Shown piece after piece: positions 1 to 6,736 of a DNA stretch of 12,209 bases. The stretch is from CALBPI01 sp039815365 (GTDB lineage Bacteria; Pseudomonadota; Gammaproteobacteria; Steroidobacterales; Woeseiaceae). The position numbers and the translations under genes are program-made. Below the pieces are notes generated by a model, which saw only the letters and a list, made by a program, of their open reading frames with translations, was not told the origin of the DNA and did no database searches. The stretch lies in the NCBI GenBank assembly GCA_039815365.1, contig JBCBZK010000106.1, positions 1 through 12,209 of the forward strand, read 5' to 3'. Each line of letters starts with the position of its first letter. Position 1 is the first letter of the stretch.

Positions 1-543
1 AAGATGACCGGTATAGCGTTTGGCGGTGTTGCTGTGGCCCATCTTGTTGGTGCAGCAATGTCTGGCGTGTTTGCCCCTGCGCCGGGTGAGGATGCGTCCA
101 TTCTTGCCAATAGTTTTTTCTGGGTTGTCATCACGGCAACGACCATCGGGTTGAGTTTGAGCTTCACGAAGGTGCGCGAACTGGAAGGTGCCGGCGCCTC
201 CAAAATCGGTACTGTCTTCATCTTCCTGTTGGTCGCCATTATCGGTACCAAGATGGACGTCTTCCAGATTGCCGACAATCCGTTGATGTTCGTGGTCGGG
301 ATCGTCTGGATGTTGGTACACGTTGGCTTGTTGATTCTCGTTGCCAAACTCATCAGAGCGCCGTTCTTCTTTATCGCGATTGGGAGTAAAGCGAATGTGG
401 GTGGCGCTGCGTCTGCGCCGGTTCTGGCCGCCGCGTTCCATCCGTCACTGGCGCCGGTCGGTGTGCTGCTAGCGGTGCTCGGTTATGCGCTCGGCACCTA
501 TGGCGCGATCATTTGCGCTGAGTTGATGAGAATCGCCTCATAA
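1..543 (+). CDS. DUF819 family membrane protein, C-terminal part (5' truncated by window)
   Basis: Hydrophobic integral membrane protein, read in frame from the window edge to TAA at 541-543. The first ATG is at 4, but the frame is open upstream. DUF819 proteins (B. subtilis YjcL type) are, from memory, around 380-400 residues, so roughly half is missing and the ATG at 4 is probably internal. In ATG-4 numbering, hydrophobic segments lie near residues 2-24, 37-54, 68-82, 93-117 and 150-176. The conserved small-residue motif GSKANVGGAASAP (127-139) is what identifies the family. The function is not firmly known; the fold is thought to resemble secondary transporters, so a solute-transport role is an inference. 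The stop overlaps the start of the downstream racemase by one base (TAATG), which suggests one transcript and translational coupling. Family assignment is fairly sure, function is not. Confidence 0.8.
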   Translation, partial: KMTGIAFGGVAVAHLVGAAMSGVFAPAPGEDASILANSFFWVVITATTIGLSLSFTKVRELEGAGASKIGTVFIFLLVAIIGTKMDVFQIADNPLMFVVGIVWMLVHVGLLILVAKLIRAPFFFIAIGSKANVGGAASAPVLAAAFHPSLAPVGVLLAVLGYALGTYGAIICAELMRIAS

Positions 544-1679
544 TGGGACCACTACACGGTGTCACTGTTATCGAGATCAAAGGCATCGGGCCTGGACCCT
601 ATGCCGGTATGTTGATGGCAGACCTCGGCGCCGACGTTGTCGTCGTCGAGCGGGCATCCGGGCCATCCGGCATCGCGTTGCCCGCTGAAACCGATGTGCA
701 CTCGCGCGGTAAGCGTTCGATCGCGTTGAACCTCAAGACTGCGCAAGGCCTCGAGGCGCTCATGCGTCTCGTCGCCAATGCCGATGTTCTTATCGAAGGT
801 TACCGGCCCGGCGTTGCCGAACGTCTTGGCTTCGGCCCCGATGCCTGTCATGCAGTGAACCCAACGTTGATCTTCGGGCGTCTGACCGGTTGGGGTCAGG
901 ACGGGCCGTTGGCTGCAACCGCCGGACATGATATCAACTACATTAGTATTGTCGGCGCGCTGGCGGCGATCGGCCAGGCAGACAAGCCGACCGTGCCGCT
1001 CAATCTCATTGGCGACTATGCGGGTGGCAGCTTGTTTTTAGTGATTGGTGTGCTTGCTGCGTTGTTGGAAGCACGTGAGTCCGGACAAGGGCAAGTCGTT
1101 GACACTGCCATCACCGACGGTGCTGCGCATTTGATGTCCGGCTTTCATGGTTGGCAGAACAGCGGTTTCTGGCACAACGCGCGTGCGCGTAATGTGCTGG
1201 ATGGCGCCGCACCGAACTACGACGTTTACACGACGAGCGATGGTCAACTGATCTCCGTCGGCGCGCTGGAGCCACAGTTTCTCGCCGCGTTGCTCGATGG
1301 TTTAGGGTTGTCTGAGCAACTGGATTTCGCTGCATTCACGCCAGCGGCGTGGCCCGATACCAAGCGCAAGATTGCTGACGTGATTGGCGCACAAACGCAA
1401 CAGCATTGGTTGGAGGTATTCGACGGCACCGATGCCTGCGTCGCGCCGGTGTTGGATATACAACAGGCCTTGTTGCACCCTCATAATCAGGCGCGCGGCA
1501 CCTACGTTGATATCGCCGGTGTGCCACAACCTGCGCCGGCACCACGCTTTACACGCAGCGATTGTGCAACGCCTCGGCCACCACGCGCGGAAGGCGCGGA
1601 CTCCGACAGTGTGCTGGAATCGCTCGGCTACAGCGCTGACGACATCGCACAGATGCGTCGCGACGGCTCAGTCACTTAG
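543..1679 (+). CDS. Alpha-methylacyl-CoA racemase (CaiB/BaiF class III CoA-transferase family)
   Basis: A 378-residue cytosolic enzyme predicted to interconvert (2R)- and (2S)-2-methylacyl-CoA esters, which lets branched-chain or sterol side-chain acyl-CoAs enter beta-oxidation. The N-terminal CoA-binding part includes LADLGADVVVVE-like sequence (about 24-37), SRGKRSIALNLK (54-65) and a YRPG segment near 87-90. The residues matching the catalytic set of mycobacterial MCR are present: His129 in GHDINY, Asp158 in LIGDYAGG and Glu243 in GALEPQF. This combination, especially Glu243, favours a racemase over a true CoA-transferase, where the Asp alone acts as nucleophile. Length fits the family (about 360-390). 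The start ATG 543 overlaps the preceding stop, so the gene is probably coupled to the DUF819 gene. Its stop TAG (1677-1679) overlaps the stop of the convergent transaldolase gene. A formyl-CoA-transferase-like enzyme is the less likely alternative. Confidence 0.9.
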   Translation: MGPLHGVTVIEIKGIGPGPYAGMLMADLGADVVVVERASGPSGIALPAETDVHSRGKRSIALNLKTAQGLEALMRLVANADVLIEGYRPGVAERLGFGPDACHAVNPTLIFGRLTGWGQDGPLAATAGHDINYISIVGALAAIGQADKPTVPLNLIGDYAGGSLFLVIGVLAALLEARESGQGQVVDTAITDGAAHLMSGFHGWQNSGFWHNARARNVLDGAAPNYDVYTTSDGQLISVGALEPQFLAALLDGLGLSEQLDFAAFTPAAWPDTKRKIADVIGAQTQQHWLEVFDGTDACVAPVLDIQQALLHPHNQARGTYVDIAGVPQPAPAPRFTRSDCATPRPPRAEGADSDSVLESLGYSADDIAQMRRDGSVT

Positions 1680-2638
1680 GCGATTTTTGCCAGACGTTCG
1701 TGCAACAACGCTTCGAGCTTGATCTGGTCAGCGACAAAACCGCGAATGCCCTCGGCCAGTTTTTCGGTCGCCATGGCTGATGCATTCATCTGCAATCGAA
1801 AGTCCGCTTCGTCGACGAAATCACAATCTGTGTAACCGTCGGTGTCGTCAGGAGACAGCTTGCGTTCTAACGTGCCAGTGTCTGCGGCGAGCTCATCAAG
1901 GAAGTTCGGTCCAATCGTCAAGCGATCACAACCCGCGAGCGCCTCAATTTCTCCGGCATTGCGAAAGCTCGCGCCCATGACAACCGTCTCGTAGCCACGT
2001 GCACGGAACAGGCGATAGATGTTGGTGACCGACAGGACGCCCGGATCTTCGTCTGCGTCGAAGTGATCGCGGCCTTCTGCTTTTTTGTACCAATCCAGAA
2101 TCCGGCCGACAAAAGGCGAGATCAAGAACGCACCGGCTTTCGCCGCCGCGACGGCCTGGACATCGCAGAACATCAGCGTCAGATTGCAATTGATGCCTTC
2201 GGCTTCGAGCACACGTGCGGCTTCGATCCCTTCCCATGTCGATGCCAGTTTGATCAGCACACGGTCTTTGCCGAACCCGGCCTGCTCGTAAAGCGCAATG
2301 ATTTCGCGTGCACGTTGGATAGAAGTATCACGGTCAAACGACAATCGCGCATCAACTTCGGTTGAGATTCTGCCCGGGATAATGCCGAGGATTTCTGTGC
2401 CGATAGCAACGGCGAAGCGATCGGCAAACTGTGCGACGCGAGTCTTGTCATCTGCGCCCTTGGGCACGGTTGCAGCGACGCTGTCGATCAACGCGTCGTA
2501 CTGTGCCATGCCCGCTGCCTTGAGCAACAGCGACGGGTTTGTGGTTGCATCAACTGGCTTCAGGCGTGCAATCGCCTCGATGTCACCCGTATCTGCAACG
2601 ACGTCAGTCATTGCGCGTAACTGATCCAATTTGTTCAT
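1676..2638 (-). CDS. tal: Transaldolase (TalB type)
   Basis: A 320-residue cytosolic enzyme of the non-oxidative pentose phosphate pathway. It moves a dihydroxyacetone unit between sedoheptulose 7-phosphate and glyceraldehyde 3-phosphate to give erythrose 4-phosphate and fructose 6-phosphate. The sequence closely follows E. coli TalB. VVADTGD carries Asp16, DATTNPS is at 30-36, and GRISTEVDARLS carries Glu94. VLIKLASTWEG carries the Schiff-base Lys130, followed by GINCNLTL, FLISPFVGRILDW and GYETVVMGASFRN. The start at 2638 was chosen because TalB homology begins at MNKLDQLR and a GAAGG ribosome site sits 9 bases upstream; the 40 residues readable further upstream are not transaldolase. A candidate promoter lies just upstream. 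The gene is monocistronic here, divergent from the Gfo/Idh gene and convergent, with overlapping stops, on the racemase gene. Confidence 0.97.
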   Translation of the reverse strand: MNKLDQLRAMTDVVADTGDIEAIARLKPVDATTNPSLLLKAAGMAQYDALIDSVAATVPKGADDKTRVAQFADRFAVAIGTEILGIIPGRISTEVDARLSFDRDTSIQRAREIIALYEQAGFGKDRVLIKLASTWEGIEAARVLEAEGINCNLTLMFCDVQAVAAAKAGAFLISPFVGRILDWYKKAEGRDHFDADEDPGVLSVTNIYRLFRARGYETVVMGASFRNAGEIEALAGCDRLTIGPNFLDELAADTGTLERKLSPDDTDGYTDCDFVDEADFRLQMNASAMATEKLAEGIRGFVADQIKLEALLHERLAKIA

Positions 2639-2670
2639 TGTTGTCGGCCTTCGCTGAATGTCCCGCGCAG

Positions 2671-2699
2671 AGTGTAGACCTTTGCTGCATGACGACCAA
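2671..2699 (-). promoter_or_regulatory. Candidate sigma70 promoter for the transaldolase gene
   Basis: Read on the minus strand, TTGGTC (2694-2699) and TACACT (2671-2676) are separated by exactly 17 bases. They match the -35 consensus at 3 of 6 and the -10 consensus at 4 of 6 positions. The expected transcription start is about 27 bases upstream of the transaldolase ATG. This is a pattern match only; the -35 is weak. Confidence 0.4.
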
Positions 2700-2715
2700 G
2701 CGCAACCGGTTCGAC

Positions 2716-2724
2716 TGTTACACT
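2716..2724 (+). promoter_or_regulatory. Candidate extended -10 promoter for the Gfo/Idh oxidoreductase gene
   Basis: TGTTACACT is an extended -10 element (TGn followed by TACACT, 4 of 6 to consensus). No convincing -35 is found 16-18 bases upstream, which fits extended -10 promoters. It would start transcription roughly 26 bases before the ATG at 2757. Its -10 lies about 42 bases from the opposing -10 of the transaldolase promoter. Weak evidence on its own. Confidence 0.3.
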
Positions 2725-2756
2725 GCCCGCAGCGAAACACGACGAGGACACGTGGC

Positions 2757-3734
2757 ATGTTGCGGATCGGATTGTTAGGAGCGTCAAAAATTGCTGTACC
2801 AGCAGTGATTGCGCCAGCCTCGAAGATGGCAGGTGTGACAGTGGTCGCCGTTGCTGCGCGTGATCTACAAAAAGCGAAGACTTACGCCGACACGCACAGT
2901 ATTGCTGCGGTCTGCGCAGACTACGAAGCTTTGCTGGCTCGCGACGATGTTGATCTTGTTTACAACGGCTTGCCGCCCAGCGCACACGCGCCGTGGACAA
3001 TCGCAGCGTTACGCGCAGGCAAAGCTGTCTTGTGCGAAAAACCGTTTTGCATGGATGCGGGCCAAGCCGCGCAAATGGTCGCAGCAGCAAGCGCATCTGG
3101 CCGTGCGTTAATCGAGGCGTATCACTACCGGTTTCACCCGATGTTCGAGCACCTGATGACTTTGCTCGCTGACAACGCCATCGGCGCGGTTCAAAACATC
3201 GATGCGCACTTTAATATTGGTATCCAGAACCCACCGGGCGAGCTGCGCTATGTGCCGACGTTGGGGGGTGGTGCCATGATGGACCTGGGTTGTTACCCGT
3301 TGCATTGGGTGCGCATGGTCGCAGGAAGTGAGCCCACAGTGCATGACGCAAAAGCGCGTTGGCATGACAGTGGCGTTGATGATGCTATGCGGGCGAGCCT
3401 GACATTTGCCGATGGGGTTTCTGCGAGCATCGCGTGCGACATGTCGGCATCGCTGCCCCATGAGATTGATGCGGCGCTCACGATTACTGGCTCGACAGGT
3501 CGCATTCATATCGACAATCCGATTGCGCCGCACAAAGGCTACACGTTCGAGCTGACCCAGGGCGGGCACTCACAGCAAGTGCGCCTGCCGGATGACAACC
3601 ACACAACCTATTGGTATCAGTTGCAGCATGTGCTCGCTGTTTTGCATGGTGAGCGCCAACCTGTCACCGGCGGGGCGGACGCAGTCAATACGATGCGCGC
3701 TATCGATGCAATCTACGCGGCGGCAAGGGTTTGA
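2757..3734 (+). CDS. Gfo/Idh/MocA family NAD(P)-dependent oxidoreductase
   Basis: A 325-residue cytosolic dehydrogenase with an N-terminal Rossmann fold: MLRIGLLGASKIA at 1-13 is the dinucleotide-binding turn, here GxxGAS rather than strict GxGxxG. The family motif EKP is at 94-96 (VLCEKPF), with Lys95 the usual catalytic lysine. EAYHYRFHP (119-127) resembles the dihydrodiol or xylose dehydrogenase branch. LGGGAMMDLGCYPLHW (168-183) holds Asp175, Tyr179 and His182 of the substrate-side motif. The start at 2757 was chosen because the Rossmann fold starts immediately there and a GAGGA site lies about 10 bases upstream; a 33-residue upstream extension is Arg/Cys-rich and overlaps the promoter region. 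The substrate cannot be read from sequence; sugars, inositols and dihydrodiols are all possible. It is divergent from transaldolase, which weakly suggests carbohydrate metabolism. Confidence 0.88.
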   Translation: MLRIGLLGASKIAVPAVIAPASKMAGVTVVAVAARDLQKAKTYADTHSIAAVCADYEALLARDDVDLVYNGLPPSAHAPWTIAALRAGKAVLCEKPFCMDAGQAAQMVAAASASGRALIEAYHYRFHPMFEHLMTLLADNAIGAVQNIDAHFNIGIQNPPGELRYVPTLGGGAMMDLGCYPLHWVRMVAGSEPTVHDAKARWHDSGVDDAMRASLTFADGVSASIACDMSASLPHEIDAALTITGSTGRIHIDNPIAPHKGYTFELTQGGHSQQVRLPDDNHTTYWYQLQHVLAVLHGERQPVTGGADAVNTMRAIDAIYAAARV

Positions 3735-3744
3735 CGCGGCTTTG

Positions 3745-3764
3745 ACGACACCGTGTCGTGTTTT
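3745..3764 (+). terminator. Candidate weak Rho-independent terminator after the Gfo/Idh gene
   Basis: ACGACA (3745-3750), loop CCG and TGTCGT (3754-3759) form a 6-bp hairpin starting 11 bases after the TGA stop, followed by GTTTT. The stem is short and only half GC and the T-run has four bases, so termination may be partial. Confidence 0.4.
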
Positions 3765-3790
3765 GCGATCACGTTTCATCGGAGTACACT
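3763..3790 (+). promoter_or_regulatory. Candidate sigma70 promoter for the molybdenum hydroxylase operon
   Basis: TTGCGA (3763-3768) and TACACT (3785-3790) are separated by 16 bases, each matching consensus at 4 of 6 positions. It lies directly after the upstream hairpin and about 60 bases before the ATG at 3853, which is where an operon promoter is expected. No operator palindrome was recognised beside it. Confidence 0.4.
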
Positions 3791-3837
3791 CGACCGGGTG
3801 ATTTTTGCGGCTTGCATCACACAGGCCGGTTCAGCCT

Positions 3838-3845
3838 AGGGGAGG
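3838..3845 (+). promoter_or_regulatory. Strong ribosome binding site fixing the small-subunit start
   Basis: AGGGGAGG lies 7 bases before ATG 3853. It decides for this start over the in-frame ATG at 3805, whose 16 extra residues match nothing in the family. Confidence 0.75.
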
Positions 3846-3852
3846 CGTCTTC

Positions 3853-4311
3853 ATGATCGAATTCACACTTAACGGCACTGCTGTGCGCTCCGACAGCGCA
3901 CCCGACACGCCGCTGCTTTGGGTCATCCGCGATGAGCTCAAACTCAAAGGTACGAAGTTTGGTTGCGGTATCGCCAAATGCGGCGCATGCACGGTGCACT
4001 TGGACGGCGTTGCGTTGCGTTCGTGTACGACACCGGTGAGCGCCGTTGCCGACGCATCGGTCACGACGATTGAGGGGCTGGATTCGCCGCAAGGGACAGC
4101 GCTCAAAAACGCGTGGGTCGAGGCGCAGGTACCACAGTGCGGTTACTGTCAGTCCGGTCAGATCATGCAGGCAGAAACGTTGCTACGCGACAACCCGACG
4201 CCCGATGACGCGGCTATCGTTGCCGCAATGAACGGCAACCTGTGTCGCTGCATGGCGTATCCACGTATCAAGAAGGCCATCAAGCGCGCTGCTGGCGAGA
4301 CGGAGGCGTAA
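3853..4311 (+). CDS. (2Fe-2S)-binding small subunit of a molybdenum hydroxylase (IorA-like)
   Basis: A 152-residue electron-transfer subunit of the xanthine dehydrogenase/aldehyde oxidase family. It carries electrons from the molybdenum site of its partner through two [2Fe-2S] clusters. The N-terminal plant-ferredoxin-like domain has Cys38, Cys43, Cys46 (CGIAKCGAC) and Cys58. The C-terminal helical domain has Cys96 and Cys99 (QCGYCQSG) with Cys131 and Cys133 (NLCRCMAYPRI). All eight ligands are present and the length matches stand-alone IorA-type subunits (about 150-160). There is no signal peptide, so it is probably exported folded and bound to the Tat-tagged large subunit. It is followed after 2 bases by that large subunit, with a GGAGG site at 4302-4306 inside its own 3' end. 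Family certain; the exact substrate (isoquinoline, nicotinate, aldehyde or other) is not known. Confidence 0.93.
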   Translation: MIEFTLNGTAVRSDSAPDTPLLWVIRDELKLKGTKFGCGIAKCGACTVHLDGVALRSCTTPVSAVADASVTTIEGLDSPQGTALKNAWVEAQVPQCGYCQSGQIMQAETLLRDNPTPDDAAIVAAMNGNLCRCMAYPRIKKAIKRAAGETEA

Positions 4312-4313
4312 TC

Positions 4314-6578
4314 ATGGTCATGGCAAAAAGAATGCCGGCAATCAGCCGACGTACCTTCCTCGCACGCTCGGCGGGCGCAGGCCTTGTAATGGGAATGGGC
4401 GCGGTGTTGCCCGGTTGCAGTCGTGAAGAGGTCGTTGCCGATGTCGCGGGCACCGGTGCGAGCACATTGTTCTCGCCGTCCGTCTGGTTTGAGATCAGCG
4501 ATCGAGGTGCGGTGTTGATCAACATCATGCGCGCCGAGATGGGCCAGCATGTCGGCACGGCGCTGGCACGCATCATCGCCGACGAACTTGGCGCCGATTG
4601 GGATGCTGTCAGCATCAAACATGTCGACACGGATCCGAAGTGGGGTTACATGGTCACGGGTGGTTCGTGGTCGGTGCACACCTCGTTCACGCAATTGTCG
4701 CAAGCTGGCGCTGCTGGCCGCACGGTCCTGATCGATGCGGGCGCGGCATTGCTGGGCGTTGATCCGGCAGACTGCTCGGCCGTCGGGGGTGTTGTGAGTG
4801 CAGGTGGCGAATCCATCAGCTTCGCGGACATCATTGCTAAAGGCGACGTGTCGCGTGTATTCACTGACGAAGAGATCGCTGCTATGCCGGTTAAGGCACC
4901 GGCGGATCGCGATTTGATTGGCAAGGCTACCGCTGCGTTGGATATCCCTGCCAAATCGAAAGGCGAGGCAACCTACGGCATTGATATCGAGATGCCGAAC
5001 ATGGTGTTTGCGCACCCGGTGTTGCCGCCGACGCGCTACAAAAGCGTCGTGAAGTCGGTCGACGATAGTGCGGCCAAATCCATCCCGGGTTATCTGCAGA
5101 CACTGACCATCAATAACACCACTGGGTTTACGGACGGTTGGGTGCTCGTGATTGCCGAAAGCTTTCCGGCAGCGATGCAGGCCGCAGAGCAGGTCAGTGT
5201 TGAATGGGCAGGCGGTGAAACAGCCGATGTCAGCGAAGCAGACATCTTTGCGGCAGGTCAGGCGCTTGCAGATGATGCGAGCAGCGGCGTGCTGGTCGTT
5301 GATGATGGCGATGCGCCTGCGGCACGCGCGGCAGCCGCGGAAACGCTCACGTCGACCTATCGCACCGGCACGTTGTTACATTTCACGCTTGAGCCACAGA
5401 ACGCCGTGGTGCACTACAAGAACGGTGAGTTCCACATTCATGCAGGCAACCAATGGCAATCATTGATCTTGCCTTATCTTGCTGCCGGGCTCGGCGTAGA
5501 AGAGAGCAAGATCGAGATCCATCAGTACTATCTTGGCGGTGGTTATGGTCGTCGTTTGATTGGCGATCAGATGATTCCGGCAGCGCTGGCATCTCGCGAG
5601 CTCAATCGCCCGGTCAAGTTGCTGATGCAACGCGCGCAAGACAGTCAATTCGATTGCGTGCGTTCGCCATCGGTGTCCCGCTTCGATGCGTCGTATGACG
5701 GCGATGGCGCGCTCACAGGTATCGAGCACGCGGCTGCCGCTGGCTGGCCGACCAAAACAATGGCGCCGGCGTTTTTGGCGCCTGCCGTTGCCGGCGAAGG
5801 CAAGTTTGATACGTTCTCGATCAGTGGCGCAGATCACTGGTACGACTTACCCGCGCATCGCGTGCGAGCGATCAATAACCCGTTAGCGCAAGAGACGTTC
5901 TTGCCGGGTTGGTGGCGCGCGGTAGGCCCCGGTTGGATCGGCTGGGGTGTCGAGTGTTTTATGGATGAGTTAGCCAACAAAGCAGGCGAAGATCCTGTCG
6001 CGTTCCGCCTCGCTCGCTTGACAGGTGCGGGCAAGAACGCGGGGAGTGCACCGAACGCCGTTGGCGGCGCAACGCGCATTGCGGCGGCGTTGAAAGACGT
6101 TGCCGAGCGCTCAGGCTGGGGTCGGGAGATGCCGCAAGGCGAAGCGCTCGGTGTCGCGGTGGCGCACGGTCAGGAACGCAACATGCCGACCTGGACTGCC
6201 TGTGTGGCACACGTCGCGGTCGACCCGGACAGCAAAGCGGTTAGCGTCAAGAAGATCTGGCAGAGCATCGATTGCGGCACGGTGGTACATCCGGACGGCG
6301 CGATGGCGCAAGCCGAGGGCGCCACATTGTGGGGACTGAGCGTCGCGTTGCATGAGGGCACGCAGTTTGTGAACGGCCACGTCGCCGACACCAATCTCGA
6401 TACGTACTCGCCGCTGCGCATGGCCGACGTTCCCGAGCTAGATCTGAAGTTCATGCCGAGCGATGAATTCCCAAGCGGCTTGGGCGAGCCACCACTGATT
6501 GCCGTTGCACCGGCGATCGGCAACGCGGTGTATCGCGCGACCGGCACGCGGGCACGGGATTTGCCGATTCGACTGTGA
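4314..6578 (+). CDS. Tat-exported molybdopterin-binding large subunit (IorB-like, xanthine dehydrogenase family)
   Basis: A 754-residue catalytic subunit predicted to hydroxylate an N-heteroaromatic or aldehyde substrate with water-derived oxygen at a molybdopterin centre, in the periplasm. The N-terminus has a Tat signal, SRRTFL at 11-16 with Arg12-Arg13, then a hydrophobic stretch and PGC (Cys35), which is an imperfect lipobox. The molybdopterin-binding GGGYGRR lies at 408-414. WRAVGPGWIGWGVECFMDEL and DCGTVVHPDGAMAQAEG are typical of IorB. Near the C-terminus GLGEPPLIAVAPAIGNA carries the expected active-site Glu725. The start ATG 4314 gives the Tat signal directly after a GGAGG site 7 bases away; an in-frame ATG at 4320 is a lesser alternative, and an upstream ATG at 4242 lies inside the small-subunit gene. 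No cytochrome c subunit or XdhC-like maturation gene follows; a terminator does. Confidence 0.92.
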   Translation: MVMAKRMPAISRRTFLARSAGAGLVMGMGAVLPGCSREEVVADVAGTGASTLFSPSVWFEISDRGAVLINIMRAEMGQHVGTALARIIADELGADWDAVSIKHVDTDPKWGYMVTGGSWSVHTSFTQLSQAGAAGRTVLIDAGAALLGVDPADCSAVGGVVSAGGESISFADIIAKGDVSRVFTDEEIAAMPVKAPADRDLIGKATAALDIPAKSKGEATYGIDIEMPNMVFAHPVLPPTRYKSVVKSVDDSAAKSIPGYLQTLTINNTTGFTDGWVLVIAESFPAAMQAAEQVSVEWAGGETADVSEADIFAAGQALADDASSGVLVVDDGDAPAARAAAAETLTSTYRTGTLLHFTLEPQNAVVHYKNGEFHIHAGNQWQSLILPYLAAGLGVEESKIEIHQYYLGGGYGRRLIGDQMIPAALASRELNRPVKLLMQRAQDSQFDCVRSPSVSRFDASYDGDGALTGIEHAAAAGWPTKTMAPAFLAPAVAGEGKFDTFSISGADHWYDLPAHRVRAINNPLAQETFLPGWWRAVGPGWIGWGVECFMDELANKAGEDPVAFRLARLTGAGKNAGSAPNAVGGATRIAAALKDVAERSGWGREMPQGEALGVAVAHGQERNMPTWTACVAHVAVDPDSKAVSVKKIWQSIDCGTVVHPDGAMAQAEGATLWGLSVALHEGTQFVNGHVADTNLDTYSPLRMADVPELDLKFMPSDEFPSGLGEPPLIAVAPAIGNAVYRATGTRARDLPIRL

Positions 6579-6608
6579 CGTTAGCGGATTCGTAAGACCT
6601 TTCACAAG

Positions 6609-6631
6609 GCCCCGGTTTGCCGGGCATTTTT
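6609..6631 (+). terminator. Rho-independent terminator of the molybdenum hydroxylase operon
   Basis: CCCGG (6611-6615), loop TTTG and CCGGG (6620-6624) form a GC stem, extendable with one bulged C to GCCC/GGGC. CA and five T (6627-6631) follow. It lies about 30 bases after the stop at 6578 and before the Fur-controlled operon, so it separates the two transcription units. Confidence 0.7.
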
Positions 6632-6689
6632 CATGCGACGAGCCGAAATGTGCATGAAAGTGTATCGCTGGCGGATTTTCAGTGATACT

Positions 6690-6714
6690 CTAAATAAGAA
6701 TCATTATTACTTAG
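6690..6714 (+). promoter_or_regulatory. Fur box (iron-responsive operator)
   Basis: A 25-base near-palindrome, CTAAaTAA...TTAcTTAG, centred on C6702. Aligned to the 19-base Fur consensus at 6690-6708 it matches 13 of 19 positions, including the unbroken half AATCATTAT (6699-6707). It is a sharply AT-rich island in a GC-rich region and lies 23-47 bases before the imelysin start, where bound Fur-Fe2+ would block RNA polymerase. The regulated genes (imelysins and cytochrome-like proteins) fit iron control. The -10 and -35 could not be assigned with confidence; TAAATA, GATACT and TATTAC in or next to the box are candidates. Confidence 0.8.
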
Positions 6715-6736
6715 ATTTTCGTTTGGGAATGACATT

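Larger units (their letters stand above)
6579..6736. other. Intergenic region: terminator then Fur-controlled promoter
   Basis: The 158 bases hold the terminator of the upstream operon (6609-6631) and the Fur box (6690-6714). From about 6681 the composition becomes AT-rich. No open reading frame with a plausible start and ribosome site was seen between the two elements. Confidence 0.7.

Noticed and set aside
552..929. 125-codon minus-strand frame inside the racemase gene
   Set aside because: It lies wholly opposite conserved racemase sequence and has no ribosome site or domain.
2658..2756. 33-residue N-terminal extension of the Gfo/Idh protein
   Set aside because: The Rossmann fold should start within the first few residues, as it does from 2757; the extension is low-quality sequence over the divergent promoters.
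2639..2758. 40-residue N-terminal extension of transaldolase
   Set aside because: TalB homology starts exactly at MNKLDQLR with a ribosome site before it; the extension is Cys/Arg-rich and covers the promoter region.
4242..4313. 24-residue extension of the large hydroxylase subunit
   Set aside because: It would bury the Tat signal behind extra residues and overlap the 3' end of the small-subunit gene, while a good ribosome site supports ATG 4314.
4158..5015. 285-codon minus-strand open frame opposite the molybdenum hydroxylase genes
   Set aside because: The plus strand is clearly coding here, with cofactor motifs and good ribosome sites. The antisense translation is Arg/His/Cys-rich without any recognisable domain, typical of shadow frames in GC-rich genes.
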